Assembly: GCF_028330985.1 (NCBI RefSeq)
Contig: NZ_JAQMUE010000014.1
Coordinates: forward strand, 1-40,624
Source of the DNA: Roseofilum reptotaenium CS-1145
GTDB lineage: Bacteria > Cyanobacteriota > Cyanobacteriia > Cyanobacteriales > Desertifilaceae
DNA length: 40,624 bases
Reading direction: 5' to 3'
Positions 1 to 7,571 of this stretch are shown here, one piece after another. How positions within the stretch are numbered: the stretch's first letter is position 1; every line of letters starts with the position of its first letter. The notes beneath the pieces were generated by a model. It saw only the letters and a list, made by a program, of their open reading frames with translations. It was not told the DNA's origin and did no database searches. A program made the translations under genes and the position numbers.

Positions 1-123
1 CATCTTTGGTCTCCGAGTTATTTTGCTATTTCTTGTGGAGGTGCGCCGATAGAAAAGATTAAGCAATACATTCAACAACAAGGAGAAAAGCCGCCCACAG
101 CGAAGCTAAAGGGCGGGGCTTGA
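1..123 (+). pseudogene. tnpA: IS200/IS605 TnpA transposase, 3' end only (cut by window edge)
   Basis: The open frame runs from base 1 to a TGA at 121-123 and gives about 40 residues, including LWSPSYF, GGAPIEKIKQYIQQQGEK and a basic tail. This is the C-terminus of a Y1 (HUH) single-strand transposase. The tyrosine in IKQYIQQQ sits where the family carries its catalytic Tyr. The N-terminal HUH part lies outside the window, so intactness cannot be judged. The coding end overlaps the element's right-end hairpin, and the element interrupts the neighbouring Uma2 gene. Confidence 0.8.
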
Positions 124-551
124 AACCCAATTTTTGGGTCAGTTTCCGATCGCAATTCAACCACAAAGTCCGGACATAGGGGGGCAAAACCCTTGCGTTG
201 CTCTGGGGTCAGAGCGTCCCAACTCTCTTGGCGTACCCATGAAGCATCAGGAGAACGGTTTGCTCCATTAGGGAGTTCAAACCCACTCGAAGAATCAAAC
301 GCTAAACCATGACCCCCTTCTTCTTCAATCCACCGGGCGAGGAAGTAACTGAGTTTCAAGTTGCGATTGCCCGTTTCACTACCCGTTGGTGGTGTCACGA
401 TCAATTCTCCTGTTGCAGTTCTCTCCAATCCAAGTTCGCGATTCGTCGCAGCCAGCATTGCAAACTGCTCCGATGTCACGCGCAAGTTCAATTCCTGGGG
501 AAGTTGGAGCCATAGGGATTTAGATTGAGGGTTAGCTCGGGCGATCGTCAT
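72..551 (-). pseudogene. Uma2 family (DUF820) protein, 3' end replaced by IS
   Basis: Uma2 proteins are a PD-(D/E)XK nuclease-like family greatly expanded in cyanobacteria; their function is largely unknown. Residues 1 to about 135 match the family: the N-terminal LRVTSEQFAMLAATN, the central SPDASWV (the Asp of the nuclease-like core) and CPDFVVELRSETD (the Glu strand). After ELRSETD the frame enters the antisense strand of an IS200 right end, and the last 24 residues or so (PKIGFQAPPFSFAVGG...) are encoded by the insertion. The family normally continues about 55 residues more with a LxxKMxEYxxNG segment, which is missing. The start codon is ATG at 549-551. Probably non-functional. Confidence 0.8.
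91..145 (+). mobile_element. Right end of IS200/IS605-type element
   Basis: Two stem-loops stand in series. CCGCCC (91-96) pairs with GGGCGG (111-116), and ACCCAA (125-130) pairs with TTGGGT (134-139). Subterminal hairpins just after tnpA are the recognition structures of IS200/IS605 ends, and these elements leave no target duplication. The junction with Uma2 coding sequence is placed near 141-147, because homology to the family resumes at the residues ELRSETD read on the minus strand. The exact cleavage base is inferred. Confidence 0.65.
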
Positions 552-663
552 TGCTACCTCATACGGCTATTTTGTCACCATTTTATCTTACCCTGGAAGA
601 GTTGCAGGAAAAGATGCAAGCTGCGATCGCTTAATGTTATAACATTCAAAACGGTAGATACCC

Positions 664-1548
664 ATGATTTCTCTGACCTCGATCGGCGTTCGACACCAGT
701 CCTATAAGTGGCTCTACCAAGGGCGATCGCACACCATTGCCTATGAAACCCTCGGACAAGGGCCTTCTGTGTTGTTATTGCCCGCCTTTAGCACCGTTTC
801 CAGTCGCACCGAACTCGCAGGGATTGCCCAAATTCTTGCCCCGCACTTTCAAGTCATTACTTTAGATTGGTTGGGGTTTGGAGAGTCCGATCGCCCCCGA
901 GTCCACTATGGCCGATCGCTTTACCAGCAGTTGCTTCAAGATTTTGTGCAAGAGTATTGCCCCCACCCCCTAGCTATCGTCGCTGCTGGCCATGGAGCAG
1001 GGTATGCCATGCAACTTGCCCAACACCAGCCCAGCCATTGCTCTAAGCTGCTGCTCGTTGCACCCACCTGGAAAGGCCCATTGCGAGCGATGGGGGCACC
1101 GATTGCTGTGGCCAGTGGAGTTAGAACTTTGGTGCGATCGCCCCTGTTGGGACAAGCACTCTATGCCCTCAACACTCACCCCGCGTTTTTGAAGTGGATG
1201 TATCAGCGTCATGTGTATGTTGATCCCGATAAACTTACGCCAGAGTTTATGACGGTCAAACATCAAATCACGCAGCAACCCGGTGCTAGATTTGCCCCCG
1301 CTGCTTTTGTTACCGGAGGACTCGACCCAATGAGCGATCGGGAGGAATGGCTGAGGGTAGGGCGATCGCTCTCCTTGCCTGTAGAACTGATTATCCCGGA
1401 GCAATCTCCCCCAAAATCTAACGCGGAGATGGAAGTCCTAGCAAAACTACCCCAAATTCAACAACACCGAGTTCCCGGTACTTTGGGAGTCTATGAAGAA
1501 TACGCAGTTGATGTGGGCCATATCGCTCTGGCGTTTTTGCAAAACTAA
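664..1548 (+). CDS. Alpha/beta-fold hydrolase with non-canonical nucleophile elbow
   Basis: A 294-residue protein with the alpha/beta hydrolase layout: beta-strand VLLLPAFSTVSS forming the oxyanion loop, FQVITLDWLGFGESDRP, then the elbow AAGHGAGYAMQLA, a cap region around residues 130-200, and FVTGGLDPMSDREEW where an acidic residue is expected. Families of this type carry G-X-S-X-G at the elbow. Here it reads G-H-G-A-G, so the catalytic serine is glycine, and no clear catalytic His loop is seen near the C-terminus. It may be a non-catalytic fold member or use another chemistry. No signal peptide, so cytoplasmic. It stands alone between the broken Uma2 gene and the convergent CDF gene. The substrate is unknown. 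Confidence 0.75.
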   Translation: MISLTSIGVRHQSYKWLYQGRSHTIAYETLGQGPSVLLLPAFSTVSSRTELAGIAQILAPHFQVITLDWLGFGESDRPRVHYGRSLYQQLLQDFVQEYCPHPLAIVAAGHGAGYAMQLAQHQPSHCSKLLLVAPTWKGPLRAMGAPIAVASGVRTLVRSPLLGQALYALNTHPAFLKWMYQRHVYVDPDKLTPEFMTVKHQITQQPGARFAPAAFVTGGLDPMSDREEWLRVGRSLSLPVELIIPEQSPPKSNAEMEVLAKLPQIQQHRVPGTLGVYEEYAVDVGHIALAFLQN

Positions 1549-1609
1549 GGGGTGAGAATAGGCGGCTACGGATTTTGGCAAGGGTCGCGCTTCTGGGCGC
1601 GATCGCTCA

Positions 1610-2227
1610 CTATGCCTGTTGCATTTCCTGCCAAGATTGCGACAACACCTTCCCGGCTGACTTGGCAAAGACAACCGTGAGTAGCACACCCACTGCTAAA
1701 TCTGGCACGATGGAATGGGTTAGAGCAACCAACGCCGCCGCAACTAGAACCGCGACATTGGCAATGATGTCATTGCGCGAACACAACCAAACAGAAGACA
1801 TGTTGAGATTGTCTTGCCGATGGCGCGTTAGCAGCAACAGACACAGCAAATTGGCCAGTAACGCCAAAACCCCAATGATGCCCATTATCGACGCTTCAGG
1901 ACTAGCACCTATAAAGAGTTGATAACTGGCTTTTGCGAAAACTCCAATCGCAAATAAAAACATGATGATTCCCTTGAGGAAGGCAGCTCCAGCTTGAGCT
2001 TTAAGACTCTTGTTGATGACATACAAGCTGCTGGCATAAACCAATGCATCTCCCAACATATCGAGCGAGTCCCCAGTTAGCGACAAAGAATCAGCTCGAA
2101 TCCCCACCCCAAACTCGATCGCAAACATCACAGCATTAATCAGTAGAACAATCCAAAGCACCTTGGCCTGTCGTTGCTTTAGCTTCAACAGCTCAGTCGC
2201 CTTAGCTTGACAGCAGTGATCTCCCAT
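1610..2227 (-). CDS. Small cation diffusion facilitator (CDF) metal exporter
   Basis: A 205-residue membrane protein with six predicted hydrophobic helices. Helix 2 carries SLTGDSLDMLGDA (D-xxx-D) and helix 5 carries SRNDIIANVAVL, the two positions that build the intramembrane metal site in CDF (CzcD/ZitB-like) proton/metal antiporters. A GDHCC segment near the N-terminus could bind metal. It stops right after helix 6 and lacks the cytoplasmic C-terminal domain of the usual 300-residue CDF, so it is a short type. The start ATG follows a strong AGGAGGG. It lies directly downstream of an ArsR-family repressor on the same strand, with two repressor-like operators just before its start. Likely exports Zn, Cd or a similar divalent metal. 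Confidence 0.82.
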   Translation of the reverse strand: MGDHCCQAKATELLKLKQRQAKVLWIVLLINAVMFAIEFGVGIRADSLSLTGDSLDMLGDALVYASSLYVINKSLKAQAGAAFLKGIIMFLFAIGVFAKASYQLFIGASPEASIMGIIGVLALLANLLCLLLLTRHRQDNLNMSSVWLCSRNDIIANVAVLVAAALVALTHSIVPDLAVGVLLTVVFAKSAGKVLSQSWQEMQQA

Positions 2228-2240
2228 CTTGCCCTCCTAT

Positions 2241-2308
2241 ATTCAAACATTCAAACGGATATTTGAACGTTATCATAAAGTAAACAATATTCAAATATTC
2301 ATTTGAAT
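2241..2308 (-). promoter_or_regulatory. Twin ArsR/SmtB-type operators and promoter of the CDF gene
   Basis: A perfect inverted repeat ATTCAAAT-ATTC-ATTTGAAT lies at 2289-2308. A second, imperfect one, ATTCAAAC-GGAT-ATTTGAAC, lies at 2249-2268, with an extra ATTCAAAC half-site at 2241-2248. TTCAAA/TTTGAA arms of this kind match operators of CadC/SmtB/ZiaR-type repressors. A TATGAT hexamer (minus strand, 2272-2277) falls between the two sites and could be the -10 box, so bound repressor would cover the promoter. Which metal releases the repressor is inferred from the regulator, not visible here. Confidence 0.7.
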
Positions 2309-2327
2309 GTTTTACTTGAGTAGCGTG

Positions 2328-2693
2328 TTACTCGATGAGCTGACTCAAGGCATGACGAAGAATCTCGGCCACGCGCTCATCCTTCAAAGAGTAATAAGCG
2401 AGTTTGCCTTCATTTCGATACTTCAGAATCTTCAGATCGCGCAGCTTTCGCAAGTGGTGAGAAGCAGTGGCTATCTTGATATCCAGTAGCGCCGCCACAT
2501 CACAAACGCACAATTCTTCCTCACTGCTGAGTGTATACAAAATTTTCAAGCGCGAGCGATCGGCTAGGGCACTAAACAAAATTTGGGCTTCTTCCAGCAC
2601 ATCATTGCTTGGCAGGGCTTGATTCGCTTGATAAACCAAATCAACGTTGACGCAACGGACTTGGCAGATATCGTTTGACTTTGACTGGGGCAC
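2328..2693 (-). CDS. ArsR/SmtB family metal-responsive repressor (CadC/AztR-like)
   Basis: A 121-residue winged-helix repressor. LFSALADRSRLKILYTLSSE is helix 1-2 and ATASHHLRKLRDLKILKYRNEGKLAYYSL is the recognition helix and wing. The metal-sensing motif ELCVCDVAALL gives two cysteines in helix 3, and CQVRC near the N-terminus adds two more. That four-thiolate alpha3N pattern is the one used by CadC and AztR for Cd/Pb/Zn. The C-terminal helix retains H and E residues (RHALSQLIE) that may contribute to an alpha5 site. The start is GTG at 2693. The gene precedes the CDF exporter by 100 bp, and the operator pair lies in that gap, so it most likely represses the exporter until metal binds. Confidence 0.87.
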   Translation of the reverse strand: MPQSKSNDICQVRCVNVDLVYQANQALPSNDVLEEAQILFSALADRSRLKILYTLSSEEELCVCDVAALLDIKIATASHHLRKLRDLKILKYRNEGKLAYYSLKDERVAEILRHALSQLIE

Positions 2694-2801
2694 ACGTCTT
2701 AAAGCTCAGACTACATCTCAATACTACCGCCATGGTGTCAGGTTATTGCTAACTACTTCAACTTCCTGTACTCACTTTGAATTGCAATTGTCCTTGCCTG
2801 A

Positions 2802-3932
<1,131 letters not shown>

Positions 3933-3940
3933 GCAAGAAG

Positions 3941-3975
3941 AGAAGTGGACGATTTTATGGCGATCGCCCACTTCT
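3941..3975 (+). terminator. Stem-loop after hemB
   Basis: AGAAGTGGACGAT (3941-3953) pairs with ATCGCCCACTTCT (3963-3975) with one mismatch and a nine-base loop. It starts nine bases after the hemB stop. A long T-run is lacking, so termination efficiency is uncertain. Confidence 0.55.
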
Positions 3976-3984
3976 AATATTCGG

Positions 3985-4149
3985 CAATGGGATTGTCCTG
4001 AATGCGGAACATCCCATGACCGAGACATTAACGCGAGTAAGAATATCTTGGCCGCGTGGCTCGCGGTGTCAGTCTGTGGAGTGAGCATAAGACGAGAACA
4101 GAGTAAATCTGTGAAGGCAACTGCAAAGAAGCAGAAACCTAAATTGTGA
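3985..4149 (+). pseudogene. tnpB: TnpB (IS605 OrfB) C-terminal remnant
   Basis: Reading from 3985, the frame gives [20 protein letters not shown], then [12 protein letters not shown] and a basic tail ending at TGA 4147-4149. CPEC is the second half of the TnpB zinc finger, and DRDxNAxxN carries the last RuvC catalytic Asp. The preceding 340 residues or so (RuvC I and II, and the first CxxC) are gone, so there is no nuclease. It follows the hemB terminator and is followed by the element's right end. TnpB is an RNA-guided nuclease whose guide RNA comes from this right-end region. Only that end survives here. Confidence 0.8.
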
Positions 4150-4191
4150 GGTTTAGGAATCCCCGCGTCTTCAGACCGAGGAGGATATCAA
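4150..4191 (+). mobile_element. IS605-family right end abutting nrsR
   Basis: The sequence GGAATCCCCGCGTCTTCAGA followed by CCGAGGAGGATATCAA has the form of cyanobacterial IS605-family right ends (AATCCCCG-hairpin-GGGGAGGATxTCAA). The hairpin spans roughly 4160-4183. The terminal TCAA at 4188-4191 contains, on the minus strand, the TGA that stops the nrsR reading frame. This region would also encode the 3' part of the TnpB guide (omega) RNA; whether it is transcribed is unknown. Confidence 0.6.
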
Positions 4192-4892
4192 TTACGTCCC
4201 GATAACAAAGAATTAAAGCGATACCCTTGGCCTCGAATCGTTTCAATAGGACAAACACAGTTATAACTGGCTAATTTACGTCGGATTAAACGCATTTGTG
4301 CGGCGACCACATTACTCATGGGTTCGGCATCGAGATCCCAAAGTTGATTGCGAATTTTGCTCCCTGAAATAATGCGATCGGGATGTTTCATCAAGTAAGC
4401 AAAAATCTGGAATTCTTTAACCGTCAAGGGAATGGTTTGGGGGGGTTCCGTGACGTTCACAGTGAGGGAAGTATTGCCATCATCGAGGCTGAAATGACCT
4501 AAAATTAGGGTCTGCGGTTGGAATTGGGGCGATCGCCTCTGCAATGCCCGCAGCCTAGCCAGTAACTCGTCCATGATAAATGGTTTCACCAGGTAATCAT
4601 CTGCCCCTGCATCTAACCCCGCGATCCGGTTTTCTGGTTCCCCCAAAGCCGTCAGCATCAGCACTGGTACAGTCTTTTTCTCCTCTCTTAGCCGTTGACA
4701 TAATTCTAATCCTGAAAGCTTGGGTAATAACCAATCAATAATTGCCACAGTATAATCTGTCCATTCACTATCAAGATAATACCAAGCTTCCAGACCATCT
4801 AAGACCCAATCGACAACATATTTTTCACTGACTAAAACTTGCTTAATCGCCAGTCCCAAATCTTCTTCATCTTCTACTAATAAAATTCTCAT
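4188..4892 (-). CDS. nrsR: OmpR-family response regulator, NrsR/RppA-like
   Basis: A 234-residue response regulator. The receiver is at residues 1-115, with acidic pocket EDEED, phospho-acceptor Asp in VAIIDWLLP, T in LMLTALGEPENR and K in DDYLVKPF. The winged-helix DNA-binding domain is at about 135-230 (LTVKEFQIFAYLMKHP, SGSKIRNQLWD, RGQGYRF). The closest family I recognise is NrsR (RppA) of Synechocystis, which senses nickel with the kinase NrsS and activates the adjacent nrs efflux operon. Here it diverges from an NrsD-like exporter, which supports that role. The expected nrsS is not downstream. An IS605 right end abuts instead and contributes the stop codon. It may work with a kinase elsewhere. 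Confidence 0.8.
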   Translation of the reverse strand: MRILLVEDEEDLGLAIKQVLVSEKYVVDWVLDGLEAWYYLDSEWTDYTVAIIDWLLPKLSGLELCQRLREEKKTVPVLMLTALGEPENRIAGLDAGADDYLVKPFIMDELLARLRALQRRSPQFQPQTLILGHFSLDDGNTSLTVNVTEPPQTIPLTVKEFQIFAYLMKHPDRIISGSKIRNQLWDLDAEPMSNVVAAQMRLIRRKLASYNCVCPIETIRGQGYRFNSLLSGRN

Positions 4893-5325
4893 ATTCTAAT
4901 TAGATTACTTAAATAGACTTGCCTCTATTTTCTGTTCTATTGTTAGACCGCTTACATAATCTGGGCATAAAGTAAACAGGAATACAGTACTCCTGTATTT
5001 TTATTTTTATCTCCTAAATTTGTCAAGAAGTCTCTTCGTAATCGATTCTATTTTTCACGATTTTTGTATCGCTGTCAATTGCCTTCAATTGAATTTTTTT
5101 ATGCAGAGAGGGAGTCTATAGCGCTTCGCGCTAGGCTCTCTAGCAATAGGCTTGCTTTGCAATAGCTTGTATAGCTTAGGTTCTAAGGCTTCAAGCTGTA
5201 CCTCATAGAAGAGAGAAACGCTATAGTTCATGCTTGAATAGGTCCAAATCTTAACATTTCATGTGGATTTCATCTTCTCCATGGTAAGTTTCTAAAAAAC
5301 TATTTTCACACCCTACCGGTTAAAC
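4893..5325. promoter_or_regulatory. Divergent nrsR/nrsD promoter region with a repeat insertion
   Basis: This 433-bp AT-rich gap separates the regulator and exporter genes. It contains a terminator-like hairpin ACAGGA...TCCTGT followed by T-rich sequence (4977-5007) and a 111-bp repeat copy at 5116-5226. The remainder holds no open frame that I can support. Binding sites for NrsR presumably lie here, but I cannot point to convincing direct repeats. Confidence 0.5.
5116..5226 (-). repeat. Dispersed palindromic repeat, copy 1 (CTATAGCG termini)
   Basis: Bounded by CTATAGCG (5116-5123) and CGCTATAG (5219-5226) as 8-bp terminal inverted repeats. The left end continues as the palindrome AGCGCTTCGCGCT. 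The same end sequence occurs near 14448, 24486, 27945 and 32297. No coding capacity, so a MITE- or REP-like unit. Confidence 0.6.
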
Positions 5326-6678
5326 ATGTTCAAAATCCCTCGATTCCTAAACTGCTTAAAAAATCCCCTTTTTACCCGCCTTTATTTAGCCCAAACTATT
5401 AATTTAGTAGGGGATGCATTCACCTGGTTAGGATTAGCCTTATTAGCATTTGAATTAGTCGGAGAAAAATCTGGATTGATATTATCAATCGCTCTCACTT
5501 TACGAGTCATAGTCTTTGTCGTCCTCGCTCCCCTTGCCGGAGTAATCGCCGATCAACTAGACCGTAAAAGAATCATGGTAGTTACCCATTTTGCACGAAT
5601 GGCCATCGTATGTGCATTTCCGTTTGTCACCGAAGCTTGGCAAATTTATAGTATTGTTTTAGGTCTTAATATTTTTGGAGCCTTTTTTACCCCCACTTAT
5701 ACTGCAACCATTCCCCTAGTAGCAACCGAGAAACAATATCCTAAAGCGATCGCCCTATCTAGTGCTACCTATCAATTATTAGGGGTCTTGGGGCCAGGTT
5801 TAGCTGGTAGCGCTGCTGCCTTTGTCGGAATCCAATCCGTATTTTTCTTAGATGGGATAACATTTATGATTGCTGGTCTTCTGATTCTAATATTACCAGG
5901 GCAATTAATGGTGAATCCAAGTCAAAAGAAGAAGAAAACAGTCAGCAGAACACTACAGGATATAAGTACAGGAACCACGTGTTTATGGCAAGATACTCTC
6001 ATTCGCCATAGTCTACTCATGCAATTTGTGGTCGCGATCTCAGGGGCAGCAATTCTTGTCAATACTGTGGGTTATGTCCAAGGGATACTGGGATTAGGAA
6101 AATTAGAATATGGTTGGGTCATGACTGCCTTTGGCATTGGTGCAACCTTAACATCTATCAGCTTAGGAACCTTTCCACAAAAGATAAAAAAGACAGCATT
6201 AACCACAGTCGGAGCTATTTTAATTACCCTAGCTTTGTTACCCGCAAATTTTGTCGGTTTAGCCGGTTTATTAATCTTCTGGTTGATAGCAGGAGTCGGA
6301 CAAACCCTCGTCAATGTGCCAACCCAGACATTAATTGCAGATCGAGTCGCAATTGAAGTGCAAGGGAGAGTTTATGGGGCACATTTTGCCTGGAGTCATC
6401 TTTGGTGGTTTTTTTCGTATCCTTTAGTAGGATGGATAGAGAATCATTGGGCTAATACTAATTTTTTGGGCAGTAGTCTCATTGGAGCTATGGTTTTTGG
6501 ATTAGTTTATTTCAAGTTTCAACCCAGACAGCAATCTGATTGGAATCAGGGACAATGGCATGAACATCAACATAATCATGATGAATATCATCAACACGAT
6601 CATTCTTCAAATCGAGTAGCTAGTAAAGACGCACATACTCATATACATTTCCATAATGCCGCAAGCAATTTCACTTAG
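5326..6678 (+). CDS. nrsD: MFS metal exporter with His-rich C-terminus, NrsD-like
   Basis: A 450-residue major facilitator with about 12 hydrophobic helices. ADQLDRKRIMVV is the family's loop 2-3 motif after helix 2. From about residue 406 the chain leaves the membrane domain and becomes a tail with 11 histidines in about 45 residues (HEHQHNHDEYHQHDHSS..., AHTHIHFH), an obvious metal-binding segment. NrsD, the nickel permease of the Synechocystis nrsBACD operon, has this design. Here the gene leads the operon instead of closing it, followed 68 bp later by a shortened NrsB and then the RND pump. Proton-driven Ni (possibly Co) export across the inner membrane is inferred. Start ATG 5326; no strong Shine-Dalgarno. 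Confidence 0.85.
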   Translation: MFKIPRFLNCLKNPLFTRLYLAQTINLVGDAFTWLGLALLAFELVGEKSGLILSIALTLRVIVFVVLAPLAGVIADQLDRKRIMVVTHFARMAIVCAFPFVTEAWQIYSIVLGLNIFGAFFTPTYTATIPLVATEKQYPKAIALSSATYQLLGVLGPGLAGSAAAFVGIQSVFFLDGITFMIAGLLILILPGQLMVNPSQKKKKTVSRTLQDISTGTTCLWQDTLIRHSLLMQFVVAISGAAILVNTVGYVQGILGLGKLEYGWVMTAFGIGATLTSISLGTFPQKIKKTALTTVGAILITLALLPANFVGLAGLLIFWLIAGVGQTLVNVPTQTLIADRVAIEVQGRVYGAHFAWSHLWWFFSYPLVGWIENHWANTNFLGSSLIGAMVFGLVYFKFQPRQQSDWNQGQWHEHQHNHDEYHQHDHSSNRVASKDAHTHIHFHNAASNFT

Positions 6679-6746
6679 ATTTCACTTCTCCTATGCCAGA
6701 CTGCGAACAGTTTGCAATCAATCCTGCTTCAATGTGAGGAGTTACT

Positions 6747-7397
6747 ATGAAATCTTGGTCATTAATTAGTCTTCTGAGTCTTACCTTAACGCTGAGTACC
6801 CCTAACGTTGTGCTTTCCCATGTTGGTCATGGAGATGAGTTTCAAGCCACTGGGGGAATTGAACGAGTGCAAATCAACCCTGAAACTGATTCCCTGTTAG
6901 GAATTGTGGTTACCTCGATCGCCGCAGCATCAGATGGCAGTTCTGCTGTTATGATTCCCATGACAGCCTTAGTCAGAGCAGATGGCAAACAACTGGTGTT
7001 TGTCAAATACGGGAATTTTTATGAGCCTGTAGAAGTCGCAACAGGGGTAACCGAAGGTGAATTCATCGAAATTACTGAAGGATTATCCATTGGAGAGCAA
7101 TTAGTGATTCAGGGAAGTTTATCCCTGTATGCTGAGTCTCGCAAAACCAAAACGGCTGAACCAGAGACAACCGCTCCAACCCACGCTCAAGCGGATGCTC
7201 AAGGCATTCCCCATAGTCACGATAGCACGGGTAATATGATTCAAAAGTCAGGACAAACCACAGAGAATCAATCGGGTGGCTTGTCCTGGAAGGCGATCGC
7301 CACAATTGTAGGTGGAAGCCTTGTATTAGTCAGTGGCACATTTGTGGCGATGGGCAATGGTAGCAAAAAGAAGGAAATTTTTTCTAATAAAAATTGA
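6747..7397 (+). CDS. Shortened RND periplasmic adaptor, NrsB-like
   Basis: A 216-residue protein starting after GAGGAG. A signal peptide (about residues 1-24) is followed by SHVGHGDEFQ and ERVQINPETDSLLGI, then directly by the C-terminal adaptor segment VMIPMTALVRADGKQLVFV...GVTEGEFIEITEGLSIGEQLVIQGSL. A His/Thr-rich linker and a single membrane helix (about 184-203) end the chain. Typical CzcB/NrsB adaptors have about 400 or more residues, with a lipoyl domain and alpha-helical hairpin between these two parts. Both are missing here without any frameshift. It sits between the NrsD- and NrsA-like genes in one operon. It could be an internal deletion or a specialised mini-adaptor. The C-terminal helix is unusual for a periplasmic adaptor. 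Confidence 0.7.
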   Translation: MKSWSLISLLSLTLTLSTPNVVLSHVGHGDEFQATGGIERVQINPETDSLLGIVVTSIAAASDGSSAVMIPMTALVRADGKQLVFVKYGNFYEPVEVATGVTEGEFIEITEGLSIGEQLVIQGSLSLYAESRKTKTAEPETTAPTHAQADAQGIPHSHDSTGNMIQKSGQTTENQSGGLSWKAIATIVGGSLVLVSGTFVAMGNGSKKKEIFSNKN

Positions 7398-7402
7398 GAG
7401 AT

Positions 7403-7494
7403 ATATAGCAGAGAAAAGGAGAGTTAGGACATTTTCTATTGCCTATTGCCTCAAACCATAACCTAACTGTCCTAACCAACTCTTTCTCTGCTAC
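7403..7494. repeat. Dispersed repeat, copy 2: long hairpin between adaptor and pump genes
   Basis: AGCAGAGAAA...GTTAGGACA (7407-7431) pairs with TGTCCTAAC...TTTCTCTGCT (7468-7492), an inverted repeat with a 36-base loop. The left arm TATAGCAGAGAAA...GTTAGGAC is the same as the start of the copy at 32203. In RNA it would form a stable stem inside the nrs-like operon. Confidence 0.65.
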
Positions 7495-7571
7495 ATGACC
7501 GAAGCGTTTGGGGTTGGAGATCGCTGTTGTCCCCCTCATCTAGAAGATGAATACTGAAACTCAATTAGAAC

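Noticed and set aside
970-1404. 144-codon minus-strand frame inside the alpha/beta hydrolase
   Set aside because: It is antisense to a well-conserved gene, has no family features and no ribosome site; a shadow of GC codon bias.
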